In this document: one piece after another, positions 29,658 to 37,671 of the stretch
Layout of the letters: the number at the start of each line of letters is the position of its first letter
Numbering within the stretch: position 1 is the first letter of the stretch
From: a virus
IMG/VR virus record: IMGVR_UViG_3300025117_000038
Span: 1 to 64,000 of that record
Length of the DNA: 64,000 bases
Strand: one strand, 5' to 3'
Translations under genes and position numbers: made by a program
Notes under the pieces: generated by a model
What the model saw: only the letters and a program-made list of their open reading frames with translations
What the model was told of the DNA's origin: nothing
Database searches by the model: none

Positions 29658-29732
29658 TGGTGGAGTCGGAGAGAATCAAACTCTCAATCTTCTGCTTGCA
29701 AAGCAGGTGCTTTCTCGTTTAGCTACGACCCC
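29658..29732 (-). tRNA. tRNA-Ala(UGC) with encoded CCA
   Basis: Acceptor GGGGTCG/CGACTCC followed by ACCA. Anticodon arm CCTGC-TTTGCAA-GCAGA (outer pair mismatched) gives UGC; T-arm GAGAG-TTTGATT-CTCTC. The only array member in which I see a genomic CCA end. Confidence 0.8.
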
Positions 29733-29741
29733 GTTACTTTA

Positions 29742-29812
29742 TGGCAGGGATGGGATTCGAACCCATGAACTCGGCGTATGAGACCGATAAGTTACCGTTA
29801 CTTCACCCTGCT
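29742..29812 (-). tRNA. tRNA-Met-type (CAU)
   Basis: Anticodon arm TCGGT-CTCATAC-GCCGA gives CAU; D-arm AAGT-AACGGTA-ACTT; T-arm ATGGG-TTCGAAT-CCCAT; acceptor GCAGGG/CCCTGC with a mismatched first pair. Could be elongator Met, initiator or, after lysidine modification, Ile2; the mismatched first pair is reminiscent of initiators. Confidence 0.75.
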
Positions 29813-30053
29813 AAACTTCATCAATAATATCCTCTGAAAATTCTGACGGAAATTCATCATTATCCTGAGTGTATGCATAAGCATAGTAAAACTCATACGT
29901 AATATCTGCAACGGACTGTTCTCCACGAAGAAAAACTTGAAGAGCATCTAACAAAATATATGTATCTATTTTGGCACACTCTGTCATAAGATGTCCATTA
30001 AAGTACAACGCTTCCCATTCATCCCCCTCAACAATTTTGACTTCCAATATCAT
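29811..30053 (-). CDS. Hypothetical acidic protein
   Basis: 80 residues, MILEVKIVEGDEWEALYFNG then helices and a very acidic tail. The stop overlaps the end of tRNA-Met by two bases. Coupled (ATGA) to the gene at 30050. Confidence 0.5.
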   Translation of the reverse strand: MILEVKIVEGDEWEALYFNGHLMTECAKIDTYILLDALQVFLRGEQSVADITYEFYYAYAYTQDNDEFPSEFSEDIIDEV

Positions 30054-30274
30054 GATGGCAGACTCACTTTCCGAATCTCCATGGATTCCAAAAGAGGCTC
30101 ATTTTGCCAATTCTTCTGTAACTTTTTGGCATCAGGTATTGAATCAAAAAAAGCCGTTGAGCCATAAAATTCTTTTACCTTAGTTTTTTCCGTAGGAATC
30201 AGGGGAAGCCAATAAGAGTCCCCACTCTTGAACACTCCCCAAACTCCATACTTTTCGAATAAGTTTTTCTTCAT
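30050..30274 (-). CDS. Small hypothetical protein
   Basis: 74 residues, basic, with GVWGVFKSGDSYWLPLIPTE and a C-terminal MEIRKVSLPS. AAAGGAAT precedes the ATG. No family recognised. Confidence 0.5.
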   Translation of the reverse strand: MKKNLFEKYGVWGVFKSGDSYWLPLIPTEKTKVKEFYGSTAFFDSIPDAKKLQKNWQNEPLLESMEIRKVSLPS

Positions 30275-30290
30275 AAATTCCTTTCTTTTA

Positions 30291-30363
30291 TATTGGGAGA
30301 GGGATTCGAACCCTCACTGGATAGGGTCTAAGCCTATTGCCTCTACCGTTGGGCTACCCCAAT
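30291..30363 (-). tRNA. tRNA-Leu(UAG) with a short variable loop
   Basis: Acceptor ATTGGGG/TCCCAAT; anticodon arm ATAGG-CTTAGAC-CCTAT; variable region CCAGT only; T-arm GAGGG-TTCGAAT-CCCTC. Its D-arm (TAGCCCAACGGTAGAGGC) is nearly identical to that of the UAA tRNA at 24080. Confidence 0.75.
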
Positions 30364-31173
30364 AATATCTCCAATGTTACTTGACCCAAAACTAAACTGT
30401 AGTCCATTTCCATGGTGACACATGCTTGCCACCATTTGCAATAAAGAATCAGCCTTTTTATAATCAATCTTAGATGGTAAAACTGATTTTTCTCTTATAT
30501 TTTGTAAATCACTGAATCCATTTTCGGCCAACTCTTTTACTTCTTCCAATGAATATTTCCCCTCTTTGATATCCATTAAAAATTGATGGTCATTATCTCT
30601 AAAAATTTTAACTTTTCCGGTTTCAAGAATTTCTTTTCCCATTGTTAGCAAACGGACTAAATGAGAGGCATTCTTCGTATCGTAGCCATATCTTTCAACA
30701 AGAGCCTTTCTTTTTTCTCCCATATATCCCTCTCTATGGCCGTGTTGCATTTTTTGTAATTGAGAGTAGGCATATCCACTAAAAGCCTGATAAATTCCAT
30801 CAGTATAAAGGAACTCTTCTCTGTGGTCAATTAATATTTGCCCTGCTACTGTAATTGTTTTATAAAATTCTCTTTCATTCCATAACAAAGAAAATATATT
30901 AGGGTTACATTTCATTAACAATCGAAAAAACTTTTTTACCTCATACGAAACGATGTCATTGGGGTTATCTTTTGTTGGCAATTGTTCATATTGTTCTATT
31001 TTATTTAATCCATAATAATAAGATACCGGAGCCGAAAATACCCCAATCCAATCAATATCGTCAATACCATGCTCATCCATTGAGGGTTTATAAAGTCCAT
31101 GAGCAATACTTCCCCTTAAACAATACAACAAGTGTCTTTGCCCAATTTCTTCTTCTAATTTTGAGTCTATCAT
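30343..31173 (-). CDS. RlaP-like nucleotidyltransferase (RNA repair)
   Basis: 276 residues. RGSIAHGLYKPSMDEHGIDD followed by IDWIGVF shows the polymerase-beta superfamily G-S ... D-x-D metal motif, and SYYYGLNKIEQYE plus YEVKKFFRLLMKCNPN are typical of the RlaP clade. RlaP proteins are predicted to work beside RNA ligases in RNA repair or end processing. Transcribed from promoter site d; its stop overlaps tRNA-Leu(UAG). Exact reaction unknown. Confidence 0.7.
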   Translation of the reverse strand: MIDSKLEEEIGQRHLLYCLRGSIAHGLYKPSMDEHGIDDIDWIGVFSAPVSYYYGLNKIEQYEQLPTKDNPNDIVSYEVKKFFRLLMKCNPNIFSLLWNEREFYKTITVAGQILIDHREEFLYTDGIYQAFSGYAYSQLQKMQHGHREGYMGEKRKALVERYGYDTKNASHLVRLLTMGKEILETGKVKIFRDNDHQFLMDIKEGKYSLEEVKELAENGFSDLQNIREKSVLPSKIDYKKADSLLQMVASMCHHGNGLQFSFGSSNIGDIIGVAQR

Positions 31174-31194
31174 CTTTCCTCTGTTTTTATGGTT

Positions 31195-31209
31195 CTATAT
31201 ATATAACGC
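31195..31209 (-). promoter_or_regulatory. Promoter motif GCGTTATATATATAG (site d)
   Basis: Minus strand, 22 bases upstream of the nucleotidyltransferase start. Same GCG-(A/T)6-TATAG layout as sites a to c. Confidence 0.45.
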
Positions 31210-31279
31210 ACAAAAAAGAATAATATGCCAAAAAAAATGAAATTATTTCTAAAAAATGGTCATTTTTTGTGTTTTTTTT

Positions 31280-31295
31280 GCGTATTATAGTATAG
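31280..31295 (+). promoter_or_regulatory. Promoter motif GCGTATTATAGTATAG (site e)
   Basis: Plus-strand counterpart, divergent from site d, placed 26 bases before the ATG at 31321. AAGGAGG at 31310-31316 is the ribosome site. Confidence 0.5.
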
Positions 31296-31320
31296 GACAC
31301 AAAAATGGTAAGGAGGTTTT

Positions 31321-31824
31321 ATGAAGAAAGTGCTTATCATTGCTTTTGTTATGGTTTTAGGCACGATTTTTGCTACAAATTTATATTCTCAGACTAACCC
31401 ATTAGGTAACAGTGCTTTTGCTGGTGGTGGTTACGATAGTAATGCCGGATTTATTTTTAATGCCGGATTGGGTCAAAAAGTTAGTAGTTTTCTGTGGACA
31501 TTTGAAACTTTTGATATTGCCCTTGATAAAGACCTTGGGGCTGATTTGGCGGCTATGACAAGTCTTAATTTTATAGACCCCAAACTGGCTAATTTAAAGG
31601 TTGGTCTATTGGCAAGCCCAGGCGTTAATTGGGTTGCTAACGGGGAAACAGATGAAAATATTGATTATTTAGCTTATTTCCGAGGAGCCGGGGGTATTAT
31701 TGCAATTTATAACTTTACCGAAAGAATCGGTGTTATGGCGTTGAGTAAATATAAATTTGCCCTGAAGGATAATCAATATGAAAAACAATGGGCTGTTAGA
31801 GGAAACTTAGTGGTTAATTTTTAA
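31321..31824 (+). CDS. Exported beta-barrel-like protein
   Basis: 167 residues. Signal peptide MKKVLIIAFVMVLGTIFATN ending near YSQ, then alternating strands with aromatic residues (GGGYDSNAGFIFNAGLG; NIDYLAYFRGAGGIIAIYNF) and a final Phe, the hallmark of outer-membrane barrels. It has its own promoter and strong ribosome site. This suggests a Gram-negative host and a change of the cell surface, perhaps blocking superinfection; that is inference. Confidence 0.6.
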   Translation: MKKVLIIAFVMVLGTIFATNLYSQTNPLGNSAFAGGGYDSNAGFIFNAGLGQKVSSFLWTFETFDIALDKDLGADLAAMTSLNFIDPKLANLKVGLLASPGVNWVANGETDENIDYLAYFRGAGGIIAIYNFTERIGVMALSKYKFALKDNQYEKQWAVRGNLVVNF

Positions 31825-31923
31825 GGGGCTAAATGGTGTCGATTTGGGTGTTGTGACTCTTTGGGAGTTTGCCTGACAAGGCGGTAACACCCGAAGACCT
31901 CGGTTCGATTCCGAGTAGCTCCA
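31825..31923 (+). tRNA. Plus-strand tRNA (Asn-like) with about 30 extra bases in the anticodon loop
   Basis: Begins on the base after the barrel gene's stop. Acceptor GGGGCTA/TAGCTCC, T-arm CTCGG-TTCGATT-CCGAG, discriminator A. The stem GGGTG/CACCC encloses 37 bases starting TTGT and ending TAA; removing 30 would leave TTGTTAA, anticodon GUU (Asn), although other cuts would give GUG or GGU. The D-arm is short and irregular. Identity is provisional. Confidence 0.5.
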
Positions 31924-31930
31924 TTTTATT

Positions 31931-32053
31931 ATGAAAACAAAAAAAACAAAACAAGAAAAACAGTTTGAAAAAATTGTTAAAGAAATTAAGAAAAAAAAGA
32001 GTAAAAAAGAAGAAAAACAAGAATTCCGTAATCTTATAAGGGAATTCGAGTAA
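31931..32053 (+). CDS. Small Lys/Glu-rich coiled-coil protein
   Basis: 40 residues, over half Lys or Glu, ending FRNLIREFE. It starts seven bases after the tRNA and would be cotranscribed with it. Not recognised; may be a nucleic-acid-binding helix. Confidence 0.45.
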   Translation: MKTKKTKQEKQFEKIVKEIKKKKSKKEEKQEFRNLIREFE

Positions 32054-32093
32054 TTTTTACCCATTTTTGTGTAATTGGAAGTCTACTGTATAC

Positions 32094-32114
32094 GGTGGGG
32101 AGAAATTCCCCACC
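32094..32114 (+). terminator. GC-rich hairpin, weak terminator candidate
   Basis: GGTGGGG-AGAAATT-CCCCACC, a 7-bp stem. Followed by ATTTAAAATT rather than a T run, so it may instead be an RNA-stabilising hairpin before the next gene. Confidence 0.4.
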
Positions 32115-32135
32115 ATTTAAAATTAGGAGAAAAAT

Positions 32136-32411
32136 ATGGATTTAACACAATTAGTACCAGTCATTATTTCGTTTTTATCTGGCCCCGTTATTGCCCCTAT
32201 CGCGGAATGGATTAAATCAAAAATTCCAGAGGGGTCGCCGCTAAAAACTTTGGGAGTTGTCTCTATTTTGAACGCTTGTGTTGTAGTAATTCTAATGCTT
32301 AGTTTTGGTTTAGAACTAAACCTTTTGAATATTTTATCTCTTGCTTTTGGAACAAGCTCAACTGCCCAATTATCGCATGTTATTAAAAAGAATGTGGCAG
32401 AGAAAGAATAA
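32136..32411 (+). CDS. Holin-like membrane protein
   Basis: 91 residues: LVPVIISFLSGPVIAPIAEW and a second segment VVSILNACVVVILMLSFGLE, then a short soluble end with a KEK tail. Size and two-helix layout resemble phage holins. TTAGGAG precedes the ATG. Confidence 0.5.
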   Translation: MDLTQLVPVIISFLSGPVIAPIAEWIKSKIPEGSPLKTLGVVSILNACVVVILMLSFGLELNLLNILSLAFGTSSTAQLSHVIKKNVAEKE

Positions 32412-32458
32412 CGTTATATATAATATTATATATAACATTAATTAACGTCAGTCTCTGG
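32410..32458. repeat. Cassette B: inverted copy of the 9.03 kb cassette
   Basis: The same 22-bp palindrome (32414-32435) followed by TAACGTCAGTCTCTGG (32443-32458), the reverse complement of the flank at 9029-9044. Two CGTCAAGT octamers follow at 32492 and 32512. Bases 32459-32693 hold no gene that I can support. Confidence 0.6.
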
Positions 32459-32693
32459 AGTACTATATATTACGTTATTCATCATAGTAGTCGTCAAGTC
32501 TCTAAAGAAGTCGTCAAGTCTATGAATATTATTTTCTTAATTTACGTCTTCTTAGAAATTAATATTAATAAAATAATATTCTCGACGACTCCATTTTTTA
32601 GGAACGTTTGATAAAAGGGAAGAACAAAATTAACATTCTGTTGTTAGTTGAGTAATTAGTAGAAATTTTGCAAACATGAGGAAGGGAAGTTTT

Positions 32694-33434
32694 ATGTTAC
32701 CACCTATCAGCATTATTATGCCAGTATATAATCAACGTAAACATCTTCTTGAGGTTGCCGCGCGGTCGGCTATCAATCAGATTGGGGTCGAGGGTGAACT
32801 TATTATTATTAACGATGGTTCTACAGACAATTGCATGGAAGTCCTTAATTTTGTACCATCGAGCAGTAATATAGAAATAAAAGTTATAAGTAGAGTTGAA
32901 AATGGTGGTGTTGCCGCCGCATTAAACGATGGGATTAAGGCTTCTCAAAATGAATATATTGCATGGTTGCCTTCCGATGATTATTTTATGCCTGAAAAAA
33001 CATTGGTTCAATTATCTAATATGATAGAAGCAAAAACTTTGTTTTCTTTTACTGCCTTCCATCAACTGGTTTGGGAAAATGGAGTTCTTACTGAAGTTCA
33101 GGCAGTTCCCACCCCCTACCCATCGGGAAAAATTGGGGCAGTCCAGTTACATCAAGCATTATTAAATCGATTTCCTTCGTGTTTTCTTAACGGGGCATCA
33201 ATTATGGTACATAAAGAAGTTTTTAATAAGGTTGGTTTGTTTGATGAGGATTTAAAATATACCCAGGATTACGATATGTGGTTAAAAATAACGGAATATT
33301 ATGACACTTTTGTTAATGCTGACGCTTTAATGGTCAAAAATATCCACGACAATCAGATGGAATTTATCTTTAAAAATAAGACCGAACAAAGAGCAATAGA
33401 AGAGGGGATTTTAAAAAAGAGGTATTTATCTTAA
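32694..33434 (+). CDS. Family 2 glycosyltransferase
   Basis: 246 residues. PPISIIMPVYNQ and ELIIINDGSTDNC, then GGVAAALNDGIK and IAWLPSDDYF (the DxD-type metal site as SDD) define a GT-A family 2 enzyme. Start at 32694 chosen since AGGAAGGG lies upstream. First gene of the glycan island; its stop overlaps the next ATG. Confidence 0.85.
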   Translation: MLPPISIIMPVYNQRKHLLEVAARSAINQIGVEGELIIINDGSTDNCMEVLNFVPSSSNIEIKVISRVENGGVAAALNDGIKASQNEYIAWLPSDDYFMPEKTLVQLSNMIEAKTLFSFTAFHQLVWENGVLTEVQAVPTPYPSGKIGAVQLHQALLNRFPSCFLNGASIMVHKEVFNKVGLFDEDLKYTQDYDMWLKITEYYDTFVNADALMVKNIHDNQMEFIFKNKTEQRAIEEGILKKRYLS

Positions 33435-34399
33435 TGAATGTTGCTTTTATTTCCGATAAAGATGGAGGAGGAACCTTGGGGCATTATTCTTCCTTGATTA
33501 ACAAGTTTACTTCTCATCATAGCGACTGTATTGTTAATTACAATCCGTATCAATTTAAAGTAGATTATGAGAGTAGGGACTCAGATAACGGCAAAATAGG
33601 TACAATATGTCGGTATATTTTAACAAATGCTGACATTTTGGTTTTTAACAATGGCTATGAATCGGTTGATTTCGCACAACGGGCATTTGAGTGGAAATTT
33701 GATGTCACTCAAAAAAACTTTTTCTTTTATGGTGATATAAATTACTTTGAGGAAAAAAGAAAATATAACCTAAAAGTTCCCGTCCTTACTACTCAATACA
33801 TTATTAAGAATTTCTTTGATACATATGTTTACGAGGCAGACAAAACTATTTATATTCCAATTGCTATTGATACTGGTTCCGCTAATTATAATAACAAAAT
33901 AAAATATGCCAATAAAATTGGTATTGTTCATGCTCCCGCAAGTCGTCAGAATAAAAATACCGAAGGATTTCTTTCAGTTAATTCATATGTAGAAATGTTT
34001 TTTGATAGTGCAACTTTTGATATTATAGAAAATGTTTCTTGGAAAAAGTCTTTATCAGATAAAAAAAAATATCAAATCGGAGTTGACCATATTAATCCCA
34101 ATTATGGGTATTATGGCATAAGTTCACTGGAAAATTCCGCCATTGGATTATTTAATTGTGTTAATCTCCCAATAGACGAGGCAATTTATTTATGTAGTAT
34201 GGTTGAATGTGATATTATGCCATGGGCATTTACATCTGATGAAGGAGCTTTATATGAAGTTGTTGGTGCATATATTAAGAGTCCCGAAAGCCTTTTTCAA
34301 GACAGGGTAAGAACGAAGAAATGGTTTGATGAATCATGGGATGGCAAAAAAATTATCAATAAAGTAATGCAAGCTATGGAGGAAAGATGTACGATTTAG
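33434..34399 (+). CDS. GT-B type glycosyltransferase
   Basis: 321 residues. Rossmann-like start MNVAFISDKDGGGTLGHY, a central IGIVHAPASRQNKNTEG at the domain junction, and a C-terminal YGISSLENSAIGLFNCVNLP region. Same layout as the protein at 34755 (IVHSPTDRRVKNTSEF; YYSLSSVENGCLGLINVV), so the two are paralogues. Sugar and acceptor unknown. Confidence 0.65.
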   Translation: MNVAFISDKDGGGTLGHYSSLINKFTSHHSDCIVNYNPYQFKVDYESRDSDNGKIGTICRYILTNADILVFNNGYESVDFAQRAFEWKFDVTQKNFFFYGDINYFEEKRKYNLKVPVLTTQYIIKNFFDTYVYEADKTIYIPIAIDTGSANYNNKIKYANKIGIVHAPASRQNKNTEGFLSVNSYVEMFFDSATFDIIENVSWKKSLSDKKKYQIGVDHINPNYGYYGISSLENSAIGLFNCVNLPIDEAIYLCSMVECDIMPWAFTSDEGALYEVVGAYIKSPESLFQDRVRTKKWFDESWDGKKIINKVMQAMEERCTI

Positions 34400-34758
34400 A
34401 CCCCGATGGAGATTTTGGTTTTAATAAATATCAACAAAAGGCTCATGAAACTGCTGAGTATCCAAATATATATGTTGGGGGACATCCTTCTAATTATATT
34501 TATGCTGCCATGGGATTAGCGGGAGAGTCAGGTGAACTAATTGAAAAATTAAAAAAGGTTGTTCGTAACAAGAATGGTCTTGTTGCGGAGTCTGATTTAT
34601 TTGATATTAAAAAAGAGGTTGGGGATGTTTTGTGGTATCTGTCTGAATTATGTACCTGTCTTAATCTTAGTCTGAAACAAATAGCAAGAGAAAACATTAA
34701 AAAGTTATCTGATAGAAAAAACAGGGGTGTTATCAAATCGGAAGGGGATAATAGATGA
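34387..34758 (+). CDS. MazG-like nucleotide pyrophosphohydrolase
   Basis: 123 residues. GLAGESGELIEKLKK gives E-x-x-E and KKEVGDVLWYLSEL gives E-x-x-D, the four metal ligands of all-alpha NTP pyrophosphatases. Phage MazG proteins hydrolyse NTPs or ppGpp-like alarmones. It is embedded between two glycosyltransferase genes and overlaps both. Confidence 0.8.
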   Translation: MYDLDPDGDFGFNKYQQKAHETAEYPNIYVGGHPSNYIYAAMGLAGESGELIEKLKKVVRNKNGLVAESDLFDIKKEVGDVLWYLSELCTCLNLSLKQIARENIKKLSDRKNRGVIKSEGDNR

Positions 34759-35777
34759 ATATACTTTGGGTAGGAGCAGTCGATGCAAGTGGAGCCTGTA
34801 TGGCTTACTGCAATGCTATCAATAAAGGTGGTGAACATAATTGCCGTTTAGTGACTCAATTCGAAACAAGGGGATTTGATAGCGATATTGTTATACAAAG
34901 AGATATGTGGTCGATTCCCGATGGGAGAACAAAAGAGGATAAAATAGAGGAATTTAAAAGTTTGGTTGAAAAGGCTGATGTAGTTATTTTTAACGCTGCT
35001 CTTTTCCCTGGTATTGGGTCTTCCTATTCCCAGGTTGTATCAGATACATATGAAATGCAATGGTACGGTATCAATTGGTATGATTATATTGATAAAAAGA
35101 AATTTTTTGTATTTTTTTCTGGTTCTTGTTCTTTAAGGGGAAATTATCAGTATTATATAGATTTGCACACTAAATATAATATTCCTATTATTACATGTCA
35201 GACAGATGTATATAAAAATATTAAAAATTTAGCCGAAAATATTACCTATCTTCCAAACTTGATTAATAATAATCATCCTCGCTATTTAAGAACTCCTTCT
35301 TATGAAGAAAAAATTCATATCGTACATTCTCCCACTGACAGAAGAGTAAAAAACACCAGTGAATTCACGAGGGTTTGTCGTAGATTAAAGAGGGAGTTCG
35401 ATTACTTAGATTTTTCTCTTATTGAAAATAAAGGCTATAATGAATCTATTGTTATTAAGCAAAATAGTCAAATAGGTTTTGACCATATGCAGGGATATTA
35501 TAGTTTGTCTTCTGTGGAAAATGGTTGTTTGGGATTGATTAATGTGGTGGGGTTATCTGAATGGGGCATTGAATTTATTGAGGATAGTATCGGGGGAGGC
35601 TCTCTTCCTTGGGTTACCCCAAGAAATGAAGAAGAACTTTATGCAAATATAAAATATTTAGTTGAAGATAGAGAAAGGTTATACCAATTAAGACTACAAT
35701 CGTATAATTGGCATCACAAATATTGGAGAGATGATATTCATATTAAAAAGTTAATTAATGTTCTGGGGGGGAAATGA
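34755..35777 (+). CDS. GT-B type glycosyltransferase, paralogue of 33434
   Basis: 340 residues. MNILWVGAVDASGACMAYCN start, IHIVHSPTDRRVKNTSEF linker, and SLSSVENGCLGLINVVGLSE near the nucleotide-sugar site. A C-terminal helix bundle follows. ATGA overlaps on both sides. Confidence 0.65.
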   Translation: MNILWVGAVDASGACMAYCNAINKGGEHNCRLVTQFETRGFDSDIVIQRDMWSIPDGRTKEDKIEEFKSLVEKADVVIFNAALFPGIGSSYSQVVSDTYEMQWYGINWYDYIDKKKFFVFFSGSCSLRGNYQYYIDLHTKYNIPIITCQTDVYKNIKNLAENITYLPNLINNNHPRYLRTPSYEEKIHIVHSPTDRRVKNTSEFTRVCRRLKREFDYLDFSLIENKGYNESIVIKQNSQIGFDHMQGYYSLSSVENGCLGLINVVGLSEWGIEFIEDSIGGGSLPWVTPRNEEELYANIKYLVEDRERLYQLRLQSYNWHHKYWRDDIHIKKLINVLGGK

Positions 35778-36583
35778 AAGTTATAGGTATAGCACAAGTT
35801 TATAATGAAGCTATTAATTTAGAAAGATTTCTTAAATATTATAAAGAAATTTGCGATGATATTATCTTACTCGATGATGCTTCTACTGATAATACAGTTG
35901 AAATAGCAAAAAAATATACCGATAATGTTATTTCAAATAAAGAAAATAGATGGAAACATCAAATGGAAACTTTTAATAAAGATTTCTTATTGCAAGAAGC
36001 CAAAAAAATGGGGGCAGAATGGGTTGTAAATTTTGATGCTGATGAAATTTTTGAAGCACAGTTTAACAGAGAAAAATTAGATAAGGCAATTGATTGGGCG
36101 GAGTTTTCAATAAAAAGAGGAATTCCTACTTATTCATATGGAGCAGCGTGGATTAATTTGTGGTTGTCGGAAGCCTATTTTAGAGTTGATGGAGGGCTTA
36201 CTATGGTTTCTCCTCCAAGAATATATAAGGTTTTAAGCGATGCCAAAATAGAAACTGTTGGAGGATTACATAGAAGGTTGTGGCCTTCATATGCGGACAA
36301 TCCATATCAATTACCATTTAACTTATTACACTATAGTTCAGCTTCTCTGCCGGGAGTTATTTATAAAATTACTCGTTATTATAAGTTGGGTAAAAAATTT
36401 CCCAATATTGAGATGGCCAAACAGCACTATATTTATAATTTATTAAAAGGAACGCAGATTGCAAAAGTCCCCCCCCTGTGGTTCCCCAATGAACTAAGAC
36501 CAATATATAGTCCCATTAATTTAAGTGCTCTTCATAATGAAATATCTAACGCTATTGAATATATGATGGAGAATGAAAAATGA
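35774..36583 (+). CDS. Family 2-like glycosyltransferase
   Basis: 269 residues. IGIAQVYNEAINLERFLKYY, DDIILLDDASTDNTVEIAKK and WVVNFDADEIFE (DxD motif) fit the GT2 branch that includes LPS-core type enzymes. Coupled to both neighbours. Confidence 0.8.
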   Translation: MKVIGIAQVYNEAINLERFLKYYKEICDDIILLDDASTDNTVEIAKKYTDNVISNKENRWKHQMETFNKDFLLQEAKKMGAEWVVNFDADEIFEAQFNREKLDKAIDWAEFSIKRGIPTYSYGAAWINLWLSEAYFRVDGGLTMVSPPRIYKVLSDAKIETVGGLHRRLWPSYADNPYQLPFNLLHYSSASLPGVIYKITRYYKLGKKFPNIEMAKQHYIYNLLKGTQIAKVPPLWFPNELRPIYSPINLSALHNEISNAIEYMMENEK

Positions 36584-37671
36584 AAATACTTTTAGACAGT
36601 ATGTCAAGACGATTCGGGGATACCTTAACTGCTCTTCCTTTTACTTCTTTATTTAGAGAGAAATTTGGCAAAGATGTTCATATAACATTTGGAAGTAGTC
36701 CATATGAATCAGATATTGAGTTTTATCGACATATTTCGACTATTGATGATGTTGTTTTAGGAACTCTATATAATCCCTCTGGGCGTGGATACGATATGTC
36801 TTTTGATATAATTTTAAGAACATCTTTTGATGTTGATGTAAAATTTTCACCACATAAAATTTTTGGAGAACTAGATACAAAAGAGGGATGGGACATATGT
36901 ATGAAAAATTACCCTATAAAATTTTTATATTACAACAAATCACACAAATTTCCTAAAACAAAAAAAAGAATTGGTCTGTTCGTTAATTTTCCTAGAAAAG
37001 ATATTTCTATCCCAGTTGAAATTGGAGTTTATCCCGTTAACCTATGGCAACAACTTATTAATATTCTTAATAAAAAATATCACGTTTATGTTTTTACTGG
37101 GATGATGGAACCAGACTATAACTTCGACAATTGCCATAATCTTGGAAAACTAAAAGCCTGTGACGAATTAAGTGTTACTTCAAATATGGATATCGTAATC
37201 GGAACATCTTGTGGTTTTATGGATATGGTAGCAACTTTCGCAGATATTCCCAAAATAGTTTTAAGTAGTTGTGAAGAAGATGAAACATGTGTTTGGTCTG
37301 GAATACCCGATAAGTGTACCTTACCACAAAATAGATATAATTATTTTATTTCACCGAGGGATGATATGTATAGTTTTATTAAGCCATCGAAGGGAGCCAG
37401 ATTAGTTGAATGGTATTATCAACATCTTCTAAAAAAAATGCCATTGATTAGAAATATGAGAAGTTTAAGTGGAATTGACCCATTAATCATATCAGAACAT
37501 ATTGACTATCTTTTAAGTGGTGGAAAATCCGTAGAATGGTTTGTAGAAGGACATGTTTGTGATACATGTAAACTAAAAAAAGACTTTAATCAGTGTTCAT
37601 ATGTTTATAAGCCCTCTTTAAAGGATGGAAGTTATTATAAAGGAAATTGGGATGGATATAACACAAGATAA
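36580..37671 (+). CDS. Heptosyltransferase-like (GT9) protein
   Basis: 363 residues. MKILLDSMSRRFGDTLTALP corresponds to the GT9 N-terminal R-x-GD motif; KRIGLFVNFPRKD starts the second domain, and DIVIGTSCGFMDMVATFADI is the donor-site loop. The extra C-terminal CDTCKLKKDFNQC is unusual for the family and may bind metal. Confidence 0.65.
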   Translation: MKILLDSMSRRFGDTLTALPFTSLFREKFGKDVHITFGSSPYESDIEFYRHISTIDDVVLGTLYNPSGRGYDMSFDIILRTSFDVDVKFSPHKIFGELDTKEGWDICMKNYPIKFLYYNKSHKFPKTKKRIGLFVNFPRKDISIPVEIGVYPVNLWQQLINILNKKYHVYVFTGMMEPDYNFDNCHNLGKLKACDELSVTSNMDIVIGTSCGFMDMVATFADIPKIVLSSCEEDETCVWSGIPDKCTLPQNRYNYFISPRDDMYSFIKPSKGARLVEWYYQHLLKKMPLIRNMRSLSGIDPLIISEHIDYLLSGGKSVEWFVEGHVCDTCKLKKDFNQCSYVYKPSLKDGSYYKGNWDGYNTR

